Below are positions 1-8,738 of a stretch of DNA of 64,000 bases, piece by piece. Both the position numbers and the translations under genes were made by a program. The notes below the pieces were generated by a model. That model worked only from the letters and a program-made list of their open reading frames with translations, was not told where the DNA came from and searched no databases. The stretch comes from JAAOII01 sp965207705 (lineage in GTDB: Bacteria > Pseudomonadota > Gammaproteobacteria > CBDBNL01 > JAAOII01), in the NCBI GenBank assembly GCA_965207705.1, contig OZ242292.1:1488001-1552000 (forward strand), in the 5' to 3' direction. Numbering within the stretch: the stretch's first letter is position 1; each line of letters opens with the position of its first letter.

Positions 1-1564
1 TGATATAGAATATGCTATTAATAATCAGGAACCTGAATATTTTATGGGGACTATTGTATTGACTGAAAAAGAGGATAGTGAAGCACTCGAGATAGTAGAT
101 GGACAACAAAGAATTACTTCTGTTTTTATTTTTTTATCAGCAGTAAGAGATTTTTTTGAAGAAAGTAACGAAAGGGAGCAAGCTAACTCCATAAAGAATG
201 ATTTTATTAGTGTATTTAATCGACGTCAAAAAAATGAAGTTTCTAAACTTAGATTAGGGTCGGAGGATAATAATTTTTTTCAAGATTTGATTATAAATGA
301 AAAGAACCCTGATAAACAAAAAACATCGCATTCAAGAATAGAAGCCGCAAGAATATTATCAAAGAAGAAGGTAGAAGAATTAGGAAATAATAGCGGGAGT
401 GATTTTAGCGTTTTGCATGATTGGATAGAGTATATTACTGATAAACTCAAAGTGGTTAAAATCATCGTCCCTGGCTCGGCAAATGCTTTTACAATTTTTG
501 AAACTCTGAATGATAGAGGGCTAGAACTAGCTCAAATTGACTTACTTAAGAATTATTTGTATAGTAAATCAGGTGACAAATTAACTAATGTTCAAAATAT
601 TTGGATGGAAATGGTTAACATATTTGAAGAATATGGAGATGGAGGACTTATGCTTCAGTATATTAAGCATTATTGGTATGCAAATTATAAATTTACAAGG
701 GTTAAGCACAAAGAGCTTTATGAAGCTATTAAGAGTAATATTAGAGATAAGGCACAGGTAGTAGATTTTATCAAGGACTTGAGGGCTAATACTCATCTTT
801 ACCTAGCAATTGTTAATTATAATCATCCACATTGGAAAATTTATAATAATGATGAAGCTAAGGGTTATGCAGAGATATTAAACTTTTTTAAGTTGGAGCA
901 GTATAGGCCGTTATTATTTGCGGTTTTAAAAAAATTTGAAGATAAAGAAGTACAAAAATCTATGAAATTGATGGTTTCATGGCTTGTTAGAAATTTAATA
1001 ACTGGTTCTTTTGGTAGTGGGGCTTTAGAACTTGAGTATGCAAAACAAGCACGTAAAATAATAAAAGAGGAAATTAAAAATACAAAAGATTTAAGGGAAT
1101 CTTTAAAATCTGTCATTCCTTCTGATAATGAATTTAAAACTGAATTTATCAGCGCACGAACAAGTAAGGAAAAATATGCTCGTTATTATTTACGTTCCAT
1201 TGAAAATTATAAAAATAAGGAGGAGGGGAAAAATCATCCAGGACTCTTAGTAGATAGTTCCCCCAGTGAGGTAGATCTGGAGCATATATTGCCTAAAAAT
1301 CCTGAAAAAAATTGGCCTCAGTTCTTTGAGGAAGAAGTAAATGAGTACAAACATCGTATAGGTAATCTTTCATTAATGCTGAAAAATTCTAATTCTGCTT
1401 CATTACACTCTAATGCTTCGTTTAATATTAAGAAAAAGCAATATAAACAATCAGAATTCTGGATAACAAACATGATATGTGATTATGCTGATTGGAATAC
1501 TAATAACATAACAGACCGACAAACACAATTAGCTGAAATTGCGGTTAAGGTTTGGAGCTTATAA
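1..1564 (+). CDS. GmrSD/DUF262-DUF1524 family protein, 5'-truncated by window edge
   Basis: The frame is open from base 2 with no start needed inside the window, so the N-terminus is missing; the ATG at 44 is probably internal. The visible DUF262 part carries the DGQQR motif (bases 98-112), the ParB-like nucleotide-binding signature of this family. The C-terminal DUF1524 part carries LEHILP (His414 and Pro417 counted from the ATG at 44) and a downstream GNLSLM...N stretch, the His-Me-finger nuclease signature. Characterised relatives are GmrSD-type type IV enzymes that cut modified DNA. Here a DNA methyltransferase gene begins 10 bp downstream, so a paired modification-linked system is possible. 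The gene is AT-rich compared with the core, suggesting transfer. The family call is firm; the function is inferred. Confidence 0.8.
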   Translation, partial: DIEYAINNQEPEYFMGTIVLTEKEDSEALEIVDGQQRITSVFIFLSAVRDFFEESNEREQANSIKNDFISVFNRRQKNEVSKLRLGSEDNNFFQDLIINEKNPDKQKTSHSRIEAARILSKKKVEELGNNSGSDFSVLHDWIEYITDKLKVVKIIVPGSANAFTIFETLNDRGLELAQIDLLKNYLYSKSGDKLTNVQNIWMEMVNIFEEYGDGGLMLQYIKHYWYANYKFTRVKHKELYEAIKSNIRDKAQVVDFIKDLRANTHLYLAIVNYNHPHWKIYNNDEAKGYAEILNFFKLEQYRPLLFAVLKKFEDKEVQKSMKLMVSWLVRNLITGSFGSGALELEYAKQARKIIKEEIKNTKDLRESLKSVIPSDNEFKTEFISARTSKEKYARYYLRSIENYKNKEEGKNHPGLLVDSSPSEVDLEHILPKNPEKNWPQFFEEEVNEYKHRIGNLSLMLKNSNSASLHSNASFNIKKKQYKQSEFWITNMICDYADWNTNNITDRQTQLAEIAVKVWSL

Positions 1565-1574
1565 TATATTCAAC

Positions 1575-2528
1575 ATGATTAATAGATACTTGAATAAAAT
1601 CATTAGAGGTGATTGTTTAGAGGTATTAAAAAAAATACCTAATACCTCGGTTGATATGTCATTTGCAGACCCCCCTTTTAATCTTAACAAAAAATATAAT
1701 CGTTATGAAGATTCAAAGGAACAACAAAATTACTTGAATTGGTGTAATGAGTGGATGAGTGAAATGGTGCGAGTTACAAAACCAACTGGCGCAATTTTTG
1801 TTCATAATATTCCTCGCTGGCTTTCTTATTATACAGAGCATCTTAATAAAATTTCCTATTTTAAACACTGGATTGTTTGGGATTCTGGGGGAGCTCCTAT
1901 GGGGAAAACTTTATTGCCTAATCATTATGGAATTTTATATTATACAAAAGAACAGAACTATAAGGACTTTAAGTTTAATAGCATCCGTTATCCTCACTCC
2001 AAGTGCAGAATTTGTAAAGGTTATTTAAAAGATTATGGAGGAAAAAAAGACCAAGCTCATAAATTTGGTCCCGTGCTTTCTGATGTTTGGAATGATATTC
2101 ATAGAATACGACATAAGAAAAGAAGAGATGCGCACCCCTGTCAATTACCGATCCCTTTACTTGAAAGATTAATATTAATGACTACTGATGCTGGAGATAT
2201 CGTCTTGGACCCATTCATGGGAACTGGCACAACTGCTGTTGCTGCTAAACAGTTAGGTAGAAAATATATTGGTGTTGAGCAGGACTCGGAATATGTAAAA
2301 ATAGCTAAGAAGAACATAAAGAATGCCGAAGAAACAAAGATTAATGATTGTTTTGTTTCTATATATCTTGGAAATATTAAAACAATTAGAAGTAAAGATT
2401 TTGATTTGATACTTGGCAATACTGAAGAGGATAGTATAAAAAATATTAGCGTATCTATTAAACCTAAATCTGCACGCACATCAAATAAAAGTCAGGATAA
2501 TTATAAGTCAGAATCCGTTGCTTTATAA
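1575..2528 (+). CDS. Solitary DNA methyltransferase (N6-adenine/N4-cytosine, beta-type motif order)
   Basis: This is a 317-residue protein. Motif IV appears as DPPF (residues 32-35) and precedes the SAM-binding motif DPFMGTGTT (from residue 212), the order of beta-class amino-methyltransferases. The family is an exocyclic-amino methyltransferase; the target sequence cannot be read. The ATG at 1575 is preferred over a TTG at 1539 because the latter would overlap the upstream gene and add residues unlike the family. The gene follows the DUF262/DUF1524 gene by 10 bp, suggesting cotranscription. The last ~50 residues after the SAM-binding region have no motif I recognise. AT-rich, like its neighbour. 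Confidence 0.85.
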   Translation: MINRYLNKIIRGDCLEVLKKIPNTSVDMSFADPPFNLNKKYNRYEDSKEQQNYLNWCNEWMSEMVRVTKPTGAIFVHNIPRWLSYYTEHLNKISYFKHWIVWDSGGAPMGKTLLPNHYGILYYTKEQNYKDFKFNSIRYPHSKCRICKGYLKDYGGKKDQAHKFGPVLSDVWNDIHRIRHKKRRDAHPCQLPIPLLERLILMTTDAGDIVLDPFMGTGTTAVAAKQLGRKYIGVEQDSEYVKIAKKNIKNAEETKINDCFVSIYLGNIKTIRSKDFDLILGNTEEDSIKNISVSIKPKSARTSNKSQDNYKSESVAL

Positions 2529-2623
2529 TTTCACTATTTTTATATTGAGTTAATTTTGAAATAGGATTTGCCAATAGTAGCAGGTAAATATACTTATGAA
2601 TATGGAATATTATCAAAAAAACT

Positions 2624-3340
2624 ATGATTCGTATTAGGAATATTATATTCATTACGACAGCAATCTTTACAAGCGCTATTGCTTTATCACAGCAAGGGCA
2701 AGCCGCGGATGCACCACCAATTCGGGGTAGTGTTGGCATATTAGTTGGGACTGTGCCATTATCAGAGACGCTCCAATATATCAACGCTAAAGGATTTGGA
2801 GAGGAGCCAACTTCAGAGAGCGGGGTTGGTTTTATGTTAGATATAGGGTCTACAAGCGGCAATGCTTTTGCACTGGACTATTATGTATTTGCGGAGGAAG
2901 CAACTAGAACTAGGACTACACAGGATGGTGATGCTCAATTGTCAAGCACAGAAAAAGTATCAATATCGGGTCCTTTCTTAGGGTATCGTTATCATTATCC
3001 TGGAGGGTTTTATCTTGGTTTCGGCTTTTGGTATACGCAGGCAGAGAGCGAAAAATCTTTTAGCAATTCCCAACAAGGGGAACAAGGCAGCACAGAAAAT
3101 ATATCTACCTACAGACCTGAGTTCTTACTTGCACTTAATATTGGTTACAATCAGGTGTTTAGTTCGGGGTTTACTATTGGCGCTCATCTGCTGCATAGCT
3201 TTCCTGGCACCTTGGAAAGAGATAAGCTCCAGTTCTCTGATGGGACAGGTTCTGCCACTAACCCCCTCAGTGAGTCAGGAGAATTACAGGGTCTCCAAGT
3301 AACTTCGCTTAGTTTTAAGCTTGGATACTCTTGGTATTAA
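2624..3340 (+). CDS. Putative outer-membrane beta-barrel protein
   Basis: This is a 238-residue protein with an N-terminal signal peptide: charged start, hydrophobic core, and a likely cleavage near QGQAA at residues 26-30. The rest alternates short hydrophobic/aromatic stretches with polar turns (for example FLGYRYHYPGG), as in small OmpA/OmpW-type barrels. It ends in Tyr (LGYSWY), the C-terminal aromatic recognised by the barrel-assembly machinery. No specific family is recognised, so substrate or role is unknown. It stands alone between an AT-rich methyltransferase and the minus-strand polyol operon. No clear Shine-Dalgarno sequence precedes the ATG. The call rests on signal peptide, repetitive strand pattern and terminal aromatic only. 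Confidence 0.5.
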   Translation: MIRIRNIIFITTAIFTSAIALSQQGQAADAPPIRGSVGILVGTVPLSETLQYINAKGFGEEPTSESGVGFMLDIGSTSGNAFALDYYVFAEEATRTRTTQDGDAQLSSTEKVSISGPFLGYRYHYPGGFYLGFGFWYTQAESEKSFSNSQQGEQGSTENISTYRPEFLLALNIGYNQVFSSGFTIGAHLLHSFPGTLERDKLQFSDGTGSATNPLSESGELQGLQVTSLSFKLGYSWY

Positions 3341-3351
3341 TCAATAATCCT

Positions 3352-3381
3352 CGCTTGCATAAACCCCGCTTGCATAAACCC
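3352..3381. repeat. Two-copy 15-bp tandem repeat
   Basis: The unit CGCTTGCATAAACCC occurs twice in direct succession, between the convergent barrel-protein gene and the SDR gene. No function is apparent. Confidence 0.7.
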
Positions 3382-3413
3382 CCCTTATATTCACACCCCC
3401 TGCATTATATTGC

Positions 3414-4193
3414 TTACCAACAGGTGTAACCACCATCTGCCAGCAATATAGAACCAGTTAACAAGCTGGATGCGTCTGTGGCAAGAAATAGGGTCGCAGA
3501 TGCCACTTCATCGCACTGTCCCATTCTTTTCATTGGAGTACTTTCCAGCCACACAGGATACATATCATCATTATCCATAGCGAATCTGTTAAGAGGGGTA
3601 TCTATATAGGTGGGGGCAACGGCATTAACTCTTACTCCCCGTTCTGCCCACTCAGCTGCCAATGATTTAGTTAGCTGATGAACTGCCGCTTTGGAAGCAT
3701 TATAGTAGGATTGCGGTTGCGGTTTATTGACTATAAATCCTGACATGGAGCCAACATTCACTATACACCCTTGTTTACGTGCTAGCATGAATTTGCCAAA
3801 GCTGCGACAACACCAAAACAAACCGTTGAGATTAACATCCAAAACATTAAGCCAGTGTTCATCTGCCACTTCTTCTGCTGGAGTTTCACTACGGGCAATT
3901 CCAGCGCTGCATACTAAAATATCAATCTGTTTACCATTGTGGTTAAGTTCTTTAGCTAGTTCCTCCACCTGAGCGCTATTGGTTACATCCAACTCAACAA
4001 ACTCAGCGTTAATTCCGTTGGCAGTTAACTTCTCCACCGCTTCCTTGCCAATTTTTTCAGTAAGGTCGGCAATATACACCTTGGCGCCACATTCTCCAAT
4101 CGCTTCGGCAGTTGCGAAGCCAATGCTTTGCGCCCCGCCAGTAATAAGCGCGCTCTTGCCGCTTAAGTCATATTTCTTAAGATATTTTTTCAT
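3414..4193 (-). CDS. SDR-family polyol/sugar dehydrogenase
   Basis: This 259-residue protein is a classical short-chain dehydrogenase. It has the NAD(P)-binding TGGAQSIG near residues 18-25, a CSAG in place of the usual NNAG, a catalytic Ser in NVGSMSG and the YNASK (YxxxK) dyad. It ends in LADGGYTCW, close to the C-terminal GGYT form seen in galactitol, arabinitol and ribitol dehydrogenases. Asp in YIADL after the second strand suggests NAD preference. It is the last gene of the polyol ABC-transporter operon, so oxidation of the imported polyol to a ketose is the likely role. Exact substrate is not determinable from sequence. Confidence 0.85.
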   Translation of the reverse strand: MKKYLKKYDLSGKSALITGGAQSIGFATAEAIGECGAKVYIADLTEKIGKEAVEKLTANGINAEFVELDVTNSAQVEELAKELNHNGKQIDILVCSAGIARSETPAEEVADEHWLNVLDVNLNGLFWCCRSFGKFMLARKQGCIVNVGSMSGFIVNKPQPQSYYNASKAAVHQLTKSLAAEWAERGVRVNAVAPTYIDTPLNRFAMDNDDMYPVWLESTPMKRMGQCDEVASATLFLATDASSLLTGSILLADGGYTCW

Positions 4194-4220
4194 AATCGTA
4201 TCATAGTTATATATTATTGC

Positions 4221-4277
4221 TTAATTCATCCAGTTGCCGCCACCGGTTATGATGGCGGTTTTACCTCTCAACCGCAT
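4221..4277 (-). pseudogene. N-terminal remnant of a second SDR dehydrogenase
   Basis: The minus strand reads ATG...TAA over 19 codons, encoding MRLRGKTAIITGGGNWMN. This is the start of an SDR (strand 1 plus the TGGG of the cofactor loop), cut off after the loop. It lies between the transporter ATPase and the intact SDR gene, where sorbitol-transporter operons usually place their dehydrogenase. It is most simply a deleted paralogue. A short leader peptide is the alternative. Confidence 0.7.
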
Positions 4278-4302
4278 AGTTTAAATTAACTGTATATTGT
4301 GG

Positions 4303-5382
4303 TTACTTATATGCAACTAAGGATTTACCGTCTGCCGCAAACAGATGAGAATGTTCATGCATAAAAGCTATTCCTATTTCATCTCCCACCTTATACTCAT
4401 TATCCGCCTCAACGCGCATATTAATTAATCCAAGTCCTGCTATCTCAACATACAAATAAGAATTATCTCCCAATTGTTCAATAACCTCAATTTGTCCATT
4501 GCAATCTCCTTTGCCTACCGCCACATTTTTAATGTGTTCGGGACGGACTCCCCAAGCGTCAATCGTTCCATTGATTAGCTGCCGTTTGATTGATACTTTG
4601 ATATTATCAGTTAAGTGCACTTCTTTATTTGATTTGCCTACTTTTTGTGCCTTGAATATATTCATCTTGGGCGAGCCAATAAACTCCGCCACAAAGCGAT
4701 TCACTGGCTTATGATACAGTTCCATCGCCTTGCCTATTTGCTCAATATTTCCTTTATTCATAACCACTATTTTGTCCGCTAAGGTCATTGCTTCCATCTG
4801 GTCATGGGTTACATAAATCATGGTTTTCTTAAGGCGATGATGCAGACGGGCAATCTCTAAACGCATCTGCGCTCTCAATGCCGCATCAAGATTAGACAGC
4901 GGCTCATCAAATAAGAAAGCGACTGGGTTGCGGGCAATGGCTCTGCCAATAGCTACCCGCTGCCTCTGTCCGCCAGAGAGTGCGCGCGGCTTTCTATCCA
5001 ATAACTGTGTAATTTCCAACACCTTTGCTACATCCTCAATGCGTTTGTTGCGTTCTTCTTTAGGCAATTTGGCAAGTCGTAGCCCGAACTCAATATTCCC
5101 CCTGACACTCATGTGGGGGTATAAGGCGTAGGACTGAAAAACCATTGCCAAGCCACGTTTACTGGCGGGCATGTTTGTAGCATCCTTATTGTCTATACTA
5201 ATCTTGCCTTCCTCACAACCATGCAGTCCAGCAATTAATCTTAATAAGGTGGTTTTGCCACATCCAGATGGTCCTAAGAGCACTATAAACTCTCCTTCCT
5301 TAATGCGTAAATTTAATCCATTGATAATTTTTTCTTTTGGACTAAAACTTTTATGTATATTTTCTAAAACTATATCTGACAT
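4303..5382 (-). CDS. Carbohydrate/polyol ABC transporter ATP-binding protein (MalK/SmoK/UgpC type)
   Basis: This is a 359-residue ATPase. Walker A is GPSGCGKTT (residues 37-45), followed by the Q-loop region (VFQSYALYPHM), the signature LSGGQRQRVAIGRA, Walker B with FLFDEPLSNLDA and the switch histidine in THDQ. Residues ~240-359 form the TOBE/MalK-type regulatory domain. Length and domain order match CUT1-family ATPases that energise sugar and polyol uptake at the inner membrane. It is the fourth gene of a binding protein-permease-permease-ATPase operon, with 16 bp separating it from the permease. The substrate is inferred as a polyol from operon content. Confidence 0.93.
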   Translation of the reverse strand: MSDIVLENIHKSFSPKEKIINGLNLRIKEGEFIVLLGPSGCGKTTLLRLIAGLHGCEEGKISIDNKDATNMPASKRGLAMVFQSYALYPHMSVRGNIEFGLRLAKLPKEERNKRIEDVAKVLEITQLLDRKPRALSGGQRQRVAIGRAIARNPVAFLFDEPLSNLDAALRAQMRLEIARLHHRLKKTMIYVTHDQMEAMTLADKIVVMNKGNIEQIGKAMELYHKPVNRFVAEFIGSPKMNIFKAQKVGKSNKEVHLTDNIKVSIKRQLINGTIDAWGVRPEHIKNVAVGKGDCNGQIEVIEQLGDNSYLYVEIAGLGLINMRVEADNEYKVGDEIGIAFMHEHSHLFAADGKSLVAYK

Positions 5383-5398
5383 ATATTTATCTGTTATG

Positions 5399-6226
5399 TT
5401 ACTTTACTGCGCCAAAGGTTAATCCGCGCACGAGTTGTTTTTGACAAAACCATCCCAATACCATTATGGGAGCTATGGCAAGCATGGACGCTGCCGATAG
5501 TTTTGCCCAAAACAAACCTTCCGGGCTGGAATAAGAAGCGATGAATGCGGTAAGTGGCGCTGCATCCGCCGCGGTTAAATTCAGTGACCAAAATGCCTCA
5601 TTCCAGGTTAATATCACTATCAGCAAAGATGATGATACAATCCCTGGCACTGCTAAAGGTAGCAGGACATACAAGATTTCCTGCCATAACTTCGCCCCAT
5701 CCATGCGCGCCGCCTCTAAAATTTCAGCAGGAACTTCTTTGAAATAAGTAAACAGCATCCAAATTAAAATAGGTAGATTTATCAGAGTCATTATGATGAT
5801 TAGTCCAGTGCGGCTATCCAATAAACCAGTGTTTTTAAACAACAGATAAATAGGAATAATAACTCCGACTGGCGGGAGCATTTTGGTGGAGAGCATCCAC
5901 ATCAGTATACCCTTAGTCCGCCTAGTTGGGCTAAAAGCCATTGACCATACAGCTGGCACCGCAATAATCAAGGATAATAAGGTTGCCCCACCAGCAATGA
6001 TGACCGAGTTGGCAAAAAAACTAAAATAATTGCTTCTTTCCTGTACCGCCACAAAATTCTCCAAGGTTGCCTTAAAGTTAAAAAAGAGCGGTGGGTTATG
6101 GAAGGCATCCAGTTCGGTTTTAAACGCAGTCAGAATCATCCATAGAATCGGAAAGAACACAATAAACGCAAAGAACCAGGCAACGCAGGTCATTATTAAT
6201 GTCTTAGCTAAGTAATTTTTATCCAT
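5399..6226 (-). CDS. Polyol/sugar ABC transporter permease (MalG/SmoG type)
   Basis: This 275-residue inner-membrane protein has about six hydrophobic helices. It carries the EAA loop that docks on the ATPase (EILEAARMDGAKLWQEI, followed by LPLAVPG), which identifies a CUT1 permease of the MalG group. The N-terminus MDKNYLAKTL precedes the first helix, matching the short cytoplasmic tail of this subunit. It lies 12 bp downstream of the partner permease and 16 bp upstream of the ATPase gene, so the genes are almost certainly cotranscribed. Partner: the MalF-like protein encoded upstream. Confidence 0.92.
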   Translation of the reverse strand: MDKNYLAKTLIMTCVAWFFAFIVFFPILWMILTAFKTELDAFHNPPLFFNFKATLENFVAVQERSNYFSFFANSVIIAGGATLLSLIIAVPAVWSMAFSPTRRTKGILMWMLSTKMLPPVGVIIPIYLLFKNTGLLDSRTGLIIIMTLINLPILIWMLFTYFKEVPAEILEAARMDGAKLWQEILYVLLPLAVPGIVSSSLLIVILTWNEAFWSLNLTAADAAPLTAFIASYSSPEGLFWAKLSAASMLAIAPIMVLGWFCQKQLVRGLTFGAVK

Positions 6227-6238
6227 ATTATTATCCTT

Positions 6239-7162
6239 CTATTCTTCAAGATTCTTGCCAATCATTCTTATGAGGAAGAAGGCAACTATATTTGCCAGAA
6301 TAACCGCAACTATTCCGCCTGCGGAACCTAATCCCACATCAAACTCCAATAAAGAATTAATATATATAAGATAAGCAAGATTAGTTGTGGCAGACCCTGG
6401 TCCGCCTGAAGTAGTAACAAATATTTCGGCAAATACTGTTAGTAAAAAAATTGTTTCAATTAATACTACGACCGTAATGGCGCGAGCCAGATGGGGAAGC
6501 ACTATGTAAAAGAAATAGGAGAAGTACCCAGCTCCATCCATGTTGGCAGCGTCCTTTAATTCTTCATCCAAAGATTGCAGTGAAGTAAAAAGAATTAGTG
6601 TGGCGAAGGGTAGCCATTGCCATGCCACGATTATTATAATTGAGGTGAGTGGGATGTCGGTAAACCAATCCACCGCAGGCAATCCCATTATGCTTGCAAT
6701 ATAGGCAAACAAACCAGACACTGGATGCATCAAAAGATTCTTCCATATCAGGGCGCTGACTGTTGGCATTATAAAGAAGGGTGAAATTATTAACACTCTA
6801 ACTATGCCTCTTCCCCATATATGCTGGTCAATTAGAACTGCCAGCAGCACTCCACCTATTAGGTTAATAATTAGTACAGCCCCAACCAGCAAAAGAGTAT
6901 TTATAATCGCTTGAAAAAGTATTGGATCTGTAAGAAAAAATTCGTAATTGCTAAGTCCAGCCCATTCTATAGTTCCTGGCTGTAGCAAGTTGTATCTTAA
7001 AAAAGAAAAGTAAAGGGTCATCCCCAAAGGAATAGCCATCCACAATAAGAGAACCGCTATTGCGGGATATGATGGCAACTTTGTTGCAAGACCTTTATAC
7101 CTAGATTTTGTCGGGGATGTTGTCGGGGATTTTGCCGGGGATGTTGTCATTGATGTTGTCAT
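6239..7162 (-). CDS. Polyol/sugar ABC transporter permease (MalF/SmoF type) with repetitive N-terminus
   Basis: This 307-residue membrane protein has about six helices and an EAA loop (ELKDAANMDGAGYFSYF...LPHL) typical of the MalF-side permease. The first ~20 residues are low complexity (MTTSMTTSPAKSPTTS), encoded by a GTCGGGGAT-type direct repeat at 7111-7160; family members normally begin close to the first helix. The N-terminal Met is therefore ambiguous (two Met codons, four codons apart). The gene sits between the binding-protein gene and the MalG-like permease gene. It is likely a functional channel subunit, since the insertion precedes the conserved body. Confidence 0.9.
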   Translation of the reverse strand: MTTSMTTSPAKSPTTSPTKSRYKGLATKLPSYPAIAVLLLWMAIPLGMTLYFSFLRYNLLQPGTIEWAGLSNYEFFLTDPILFQAIINTLLLVGAVLIINLIGGVLLAVLIDQHIWGRGIVRVLIISPFFIMPTVSALIWKNLLMHPVSGLFAYIASIMGLPAVDWFTDIPLTSIIIIVAWQWLPFATLILFTSLQSLDEELKDAANMDGAGYFSYFFYIVLPHLARAITVVVLIETIFLLTVFAEIFVTTSGGPGSATTNLAYLIYINSLLEFDVGLGSAGGIVAVILANIVAFFLIRMIGKNLEE

Positions 7163-7224
7163 CAGTTTATGTTTTGCATATCTATTCGTTGATGTGCAAG
7201 AAATTCATAAATGTTTTATTAGGA

Positions 7225-7269
7225 CAATAAAATAGGCGGACCAAAGATAATGGAACCGCCCATTTATTG
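7225..7269 (-). terminator. Intercistronic stem-loop downstream of binding-protein gene
   Basis: CAATAAAATAGGCGG pairs with CCGCCCATTTATTG with minor mismatches. The stem lies just after the stop codon of the binding-protein gene. No U-tract follows, so mRNA stabilisation or partial attenuation is more likely than full termination; that would let the binding protein be made in excess over the permeases. Confidence 0.6.
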
Positions 7270-7280
7270 TTATTAGAATA

Positions 7281-8597
7281 CTATTTAGGGTATCCTGCCC
7301 GTTTCATAGTTCTTGTAGTGAATGACTGAGCTTTCTTAAGAGCACTGTCAACACCTTTGGGACCTGCAGCCAAAGCAGCAGAGAACTCCTGTCCGACCCT
7401 TGTGCCAATTGCTTGGAACTCAGGAATAGCAACGAACTGAACGCCTGTATAGGGTTTCGGTTTTAGCGTGCCAGTGATAGGATCTGCAGACATAATTGCG
7501 TTAAGAACCTTATCCGCGAAGAATGCATCACGTCTGTAGTTAGAGTTCTTATACAAAGAGGTGCGTGTTCCGGGAGGAACATTAGCCCAACCTTCTTTGC
7601 TAGCAACTAAAGCCAAATATTCTTTGGAAGTTGCCCAAGCGACAAATTTCTTGGCGTCAGCTTGTTTTTGGGTTCCAGCAGGAATTGCCAAAGACCAAGC
7701 CCAAAGCCAGTTAGAGCCGCGTTTAGTAACTGCATGAGGCGCTAAAGTAAAGTCAACTTTATTGTAAACAGAGCTATCTTTCTTGTTGGTTACAAAGCTG
7801 GCAGCTACTGTAGCATCCATCCACATACCGCATTTACCAGAATTAAACAACGCTAGGTTTTCGTTAAAACCATTGCTGCTGGCGCCGGGAGGGCCATAGT
7901 TGGTTAGCAAATCAACATAAAAGCTGAGTGCTGCTTTCCATTCAGCAGTGTCAAATTGTGGTCTCCAGTTCTCATCAAACCATCTGGCGCCAAAAGAGTT
8001 GGCAACAGTGGTTATATAAGCCATGTTTTCACCCCAACCAGCTTTACCTCTTAGGCAAATGCCATAAACGTTGGGTGGGTTATGAATTGCTCTAGCAAAC
8101 TCATAGATTTCTCCCCAAGTTGGTTCTGCTGGCATTCTTAATCCCTTAGCAGCGAACAAGTCCTTGCGATACATGGTCATTGAGCTCTCACCATAAAAAG
8201 GTGAAGCGTATAACGAACCTTCGTATGTTAAGCCATTGCGAATAGGAGGCAACAGATCATTAATGTCATATTTAGGACCTAGGTCATCAAGCGAGACCAA
8301 CCAACCTTCTTTTGCCCATATAGGAACTTCATAAGTCCCGATGGTCATAACATCAAACTGACCGCCTTTAGTAGCTACATCTGTAGTTACTCTTTGACGC
8401 AGAACATTTTCCTCTAGTGTCACCCATTTAAGAGTAATACTGGGGTTATTTTTGGTAAACTCTGATGATAATTTTTGCATACGCACCATATCACCATTAT
8501 TTACTGTAGCTATTGTAATTTCAGCTGCTGAAACGGCAAACGCTGTAGCCATTCCAACACATAAAATTACCTTAGTAAAAAGTTTAGTATATTTCAT
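7281..8597 (-). CDS. Polyol/sugar ABC transporter periplasmic substrate-binding protein (SmoE-like)
   Basis: This is a 438-residue extracytoplasmic solute-binding protein of the MalE/SmoE cluster. A Sec signal peptide covers residues 1-~24, ending in the AVSAAE region. The body has family blocks such as GGQFDVMTIGTYEVPIWA, SLYASPFYGESSMTMYRKDL and NSGKCGMWMDATV. The wording around TYEVPIWAKEGWL is typical of sorbitol/mannitol binding proteins. It is the first gene of the operon, followed by a stem-loop and the two permeases. Function: delivers a polyol or related sugar to the membrane complex. The ligand is an inference from similarity and from the SDR at the operon end. Confidence 0.9.
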   Translation of the reverse strand: MKYTKLFTKVILCVGMATAFAVSAAEITIATVNNGDMVRMQKLSSEFTKNNPSITLKWVTLEENVLRQRVTTDVATKGGQFDVMTIGTYEVPIWAKEGWLVSLDDLGPKYDINDLLPPIRNGLTYEGSLYASPFYGESSMTMYRKDLFAAKGLRMPAEPTWGEIYEFARAIHNPPNVYGICLRGKAGWGENMAYITTVANSFGARWFDENWRPQFDTAEWKAALSFYVDLLTNYGPPGASSNGFNENLALFNSGKCGMWMDATVAASFVTNKKDSSVYNKVDFTLAPHAVTKRGSNWLWAWSLAIPAGTQKQADAKKFVAWATSKEYLALVASKEGWANVPPGTRTSLYKNSNYRRDAFFADKVLNAIMSADPITGTLKPKPYTGVQFVAIPEFQAIGTRVGQEFSAALAAGPKGVDSALKKAQSFTTRTMKRAGYPK

Positions 8598-8738
8598 ATA
8601 TTTTTTGCCTCTTATAGGAGGACCTCTTTAGTAATTATATTTAATAATGTTTAAAAAATGATAATTTGATTAATCAAATTACCAACATATTATTATAGGT
8701 AATTAAAATAATAAATCAACTATATTGCTAATTTATTA

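Noticed and set aside
1539..1574. TTG start extending the solitary methyltransferase
   Set aside because: It would overlap the upstream gene; the ATG at 1575 follows that stop by 10 bp and starts where the family sequence starts.
2464..2862. 132-aa minus-strand ORF opposite the methyltransferase end and the barrel-protein start
   Set aside because: It is antisense to a protein with a clear signal peptide and has no recognisable motif.
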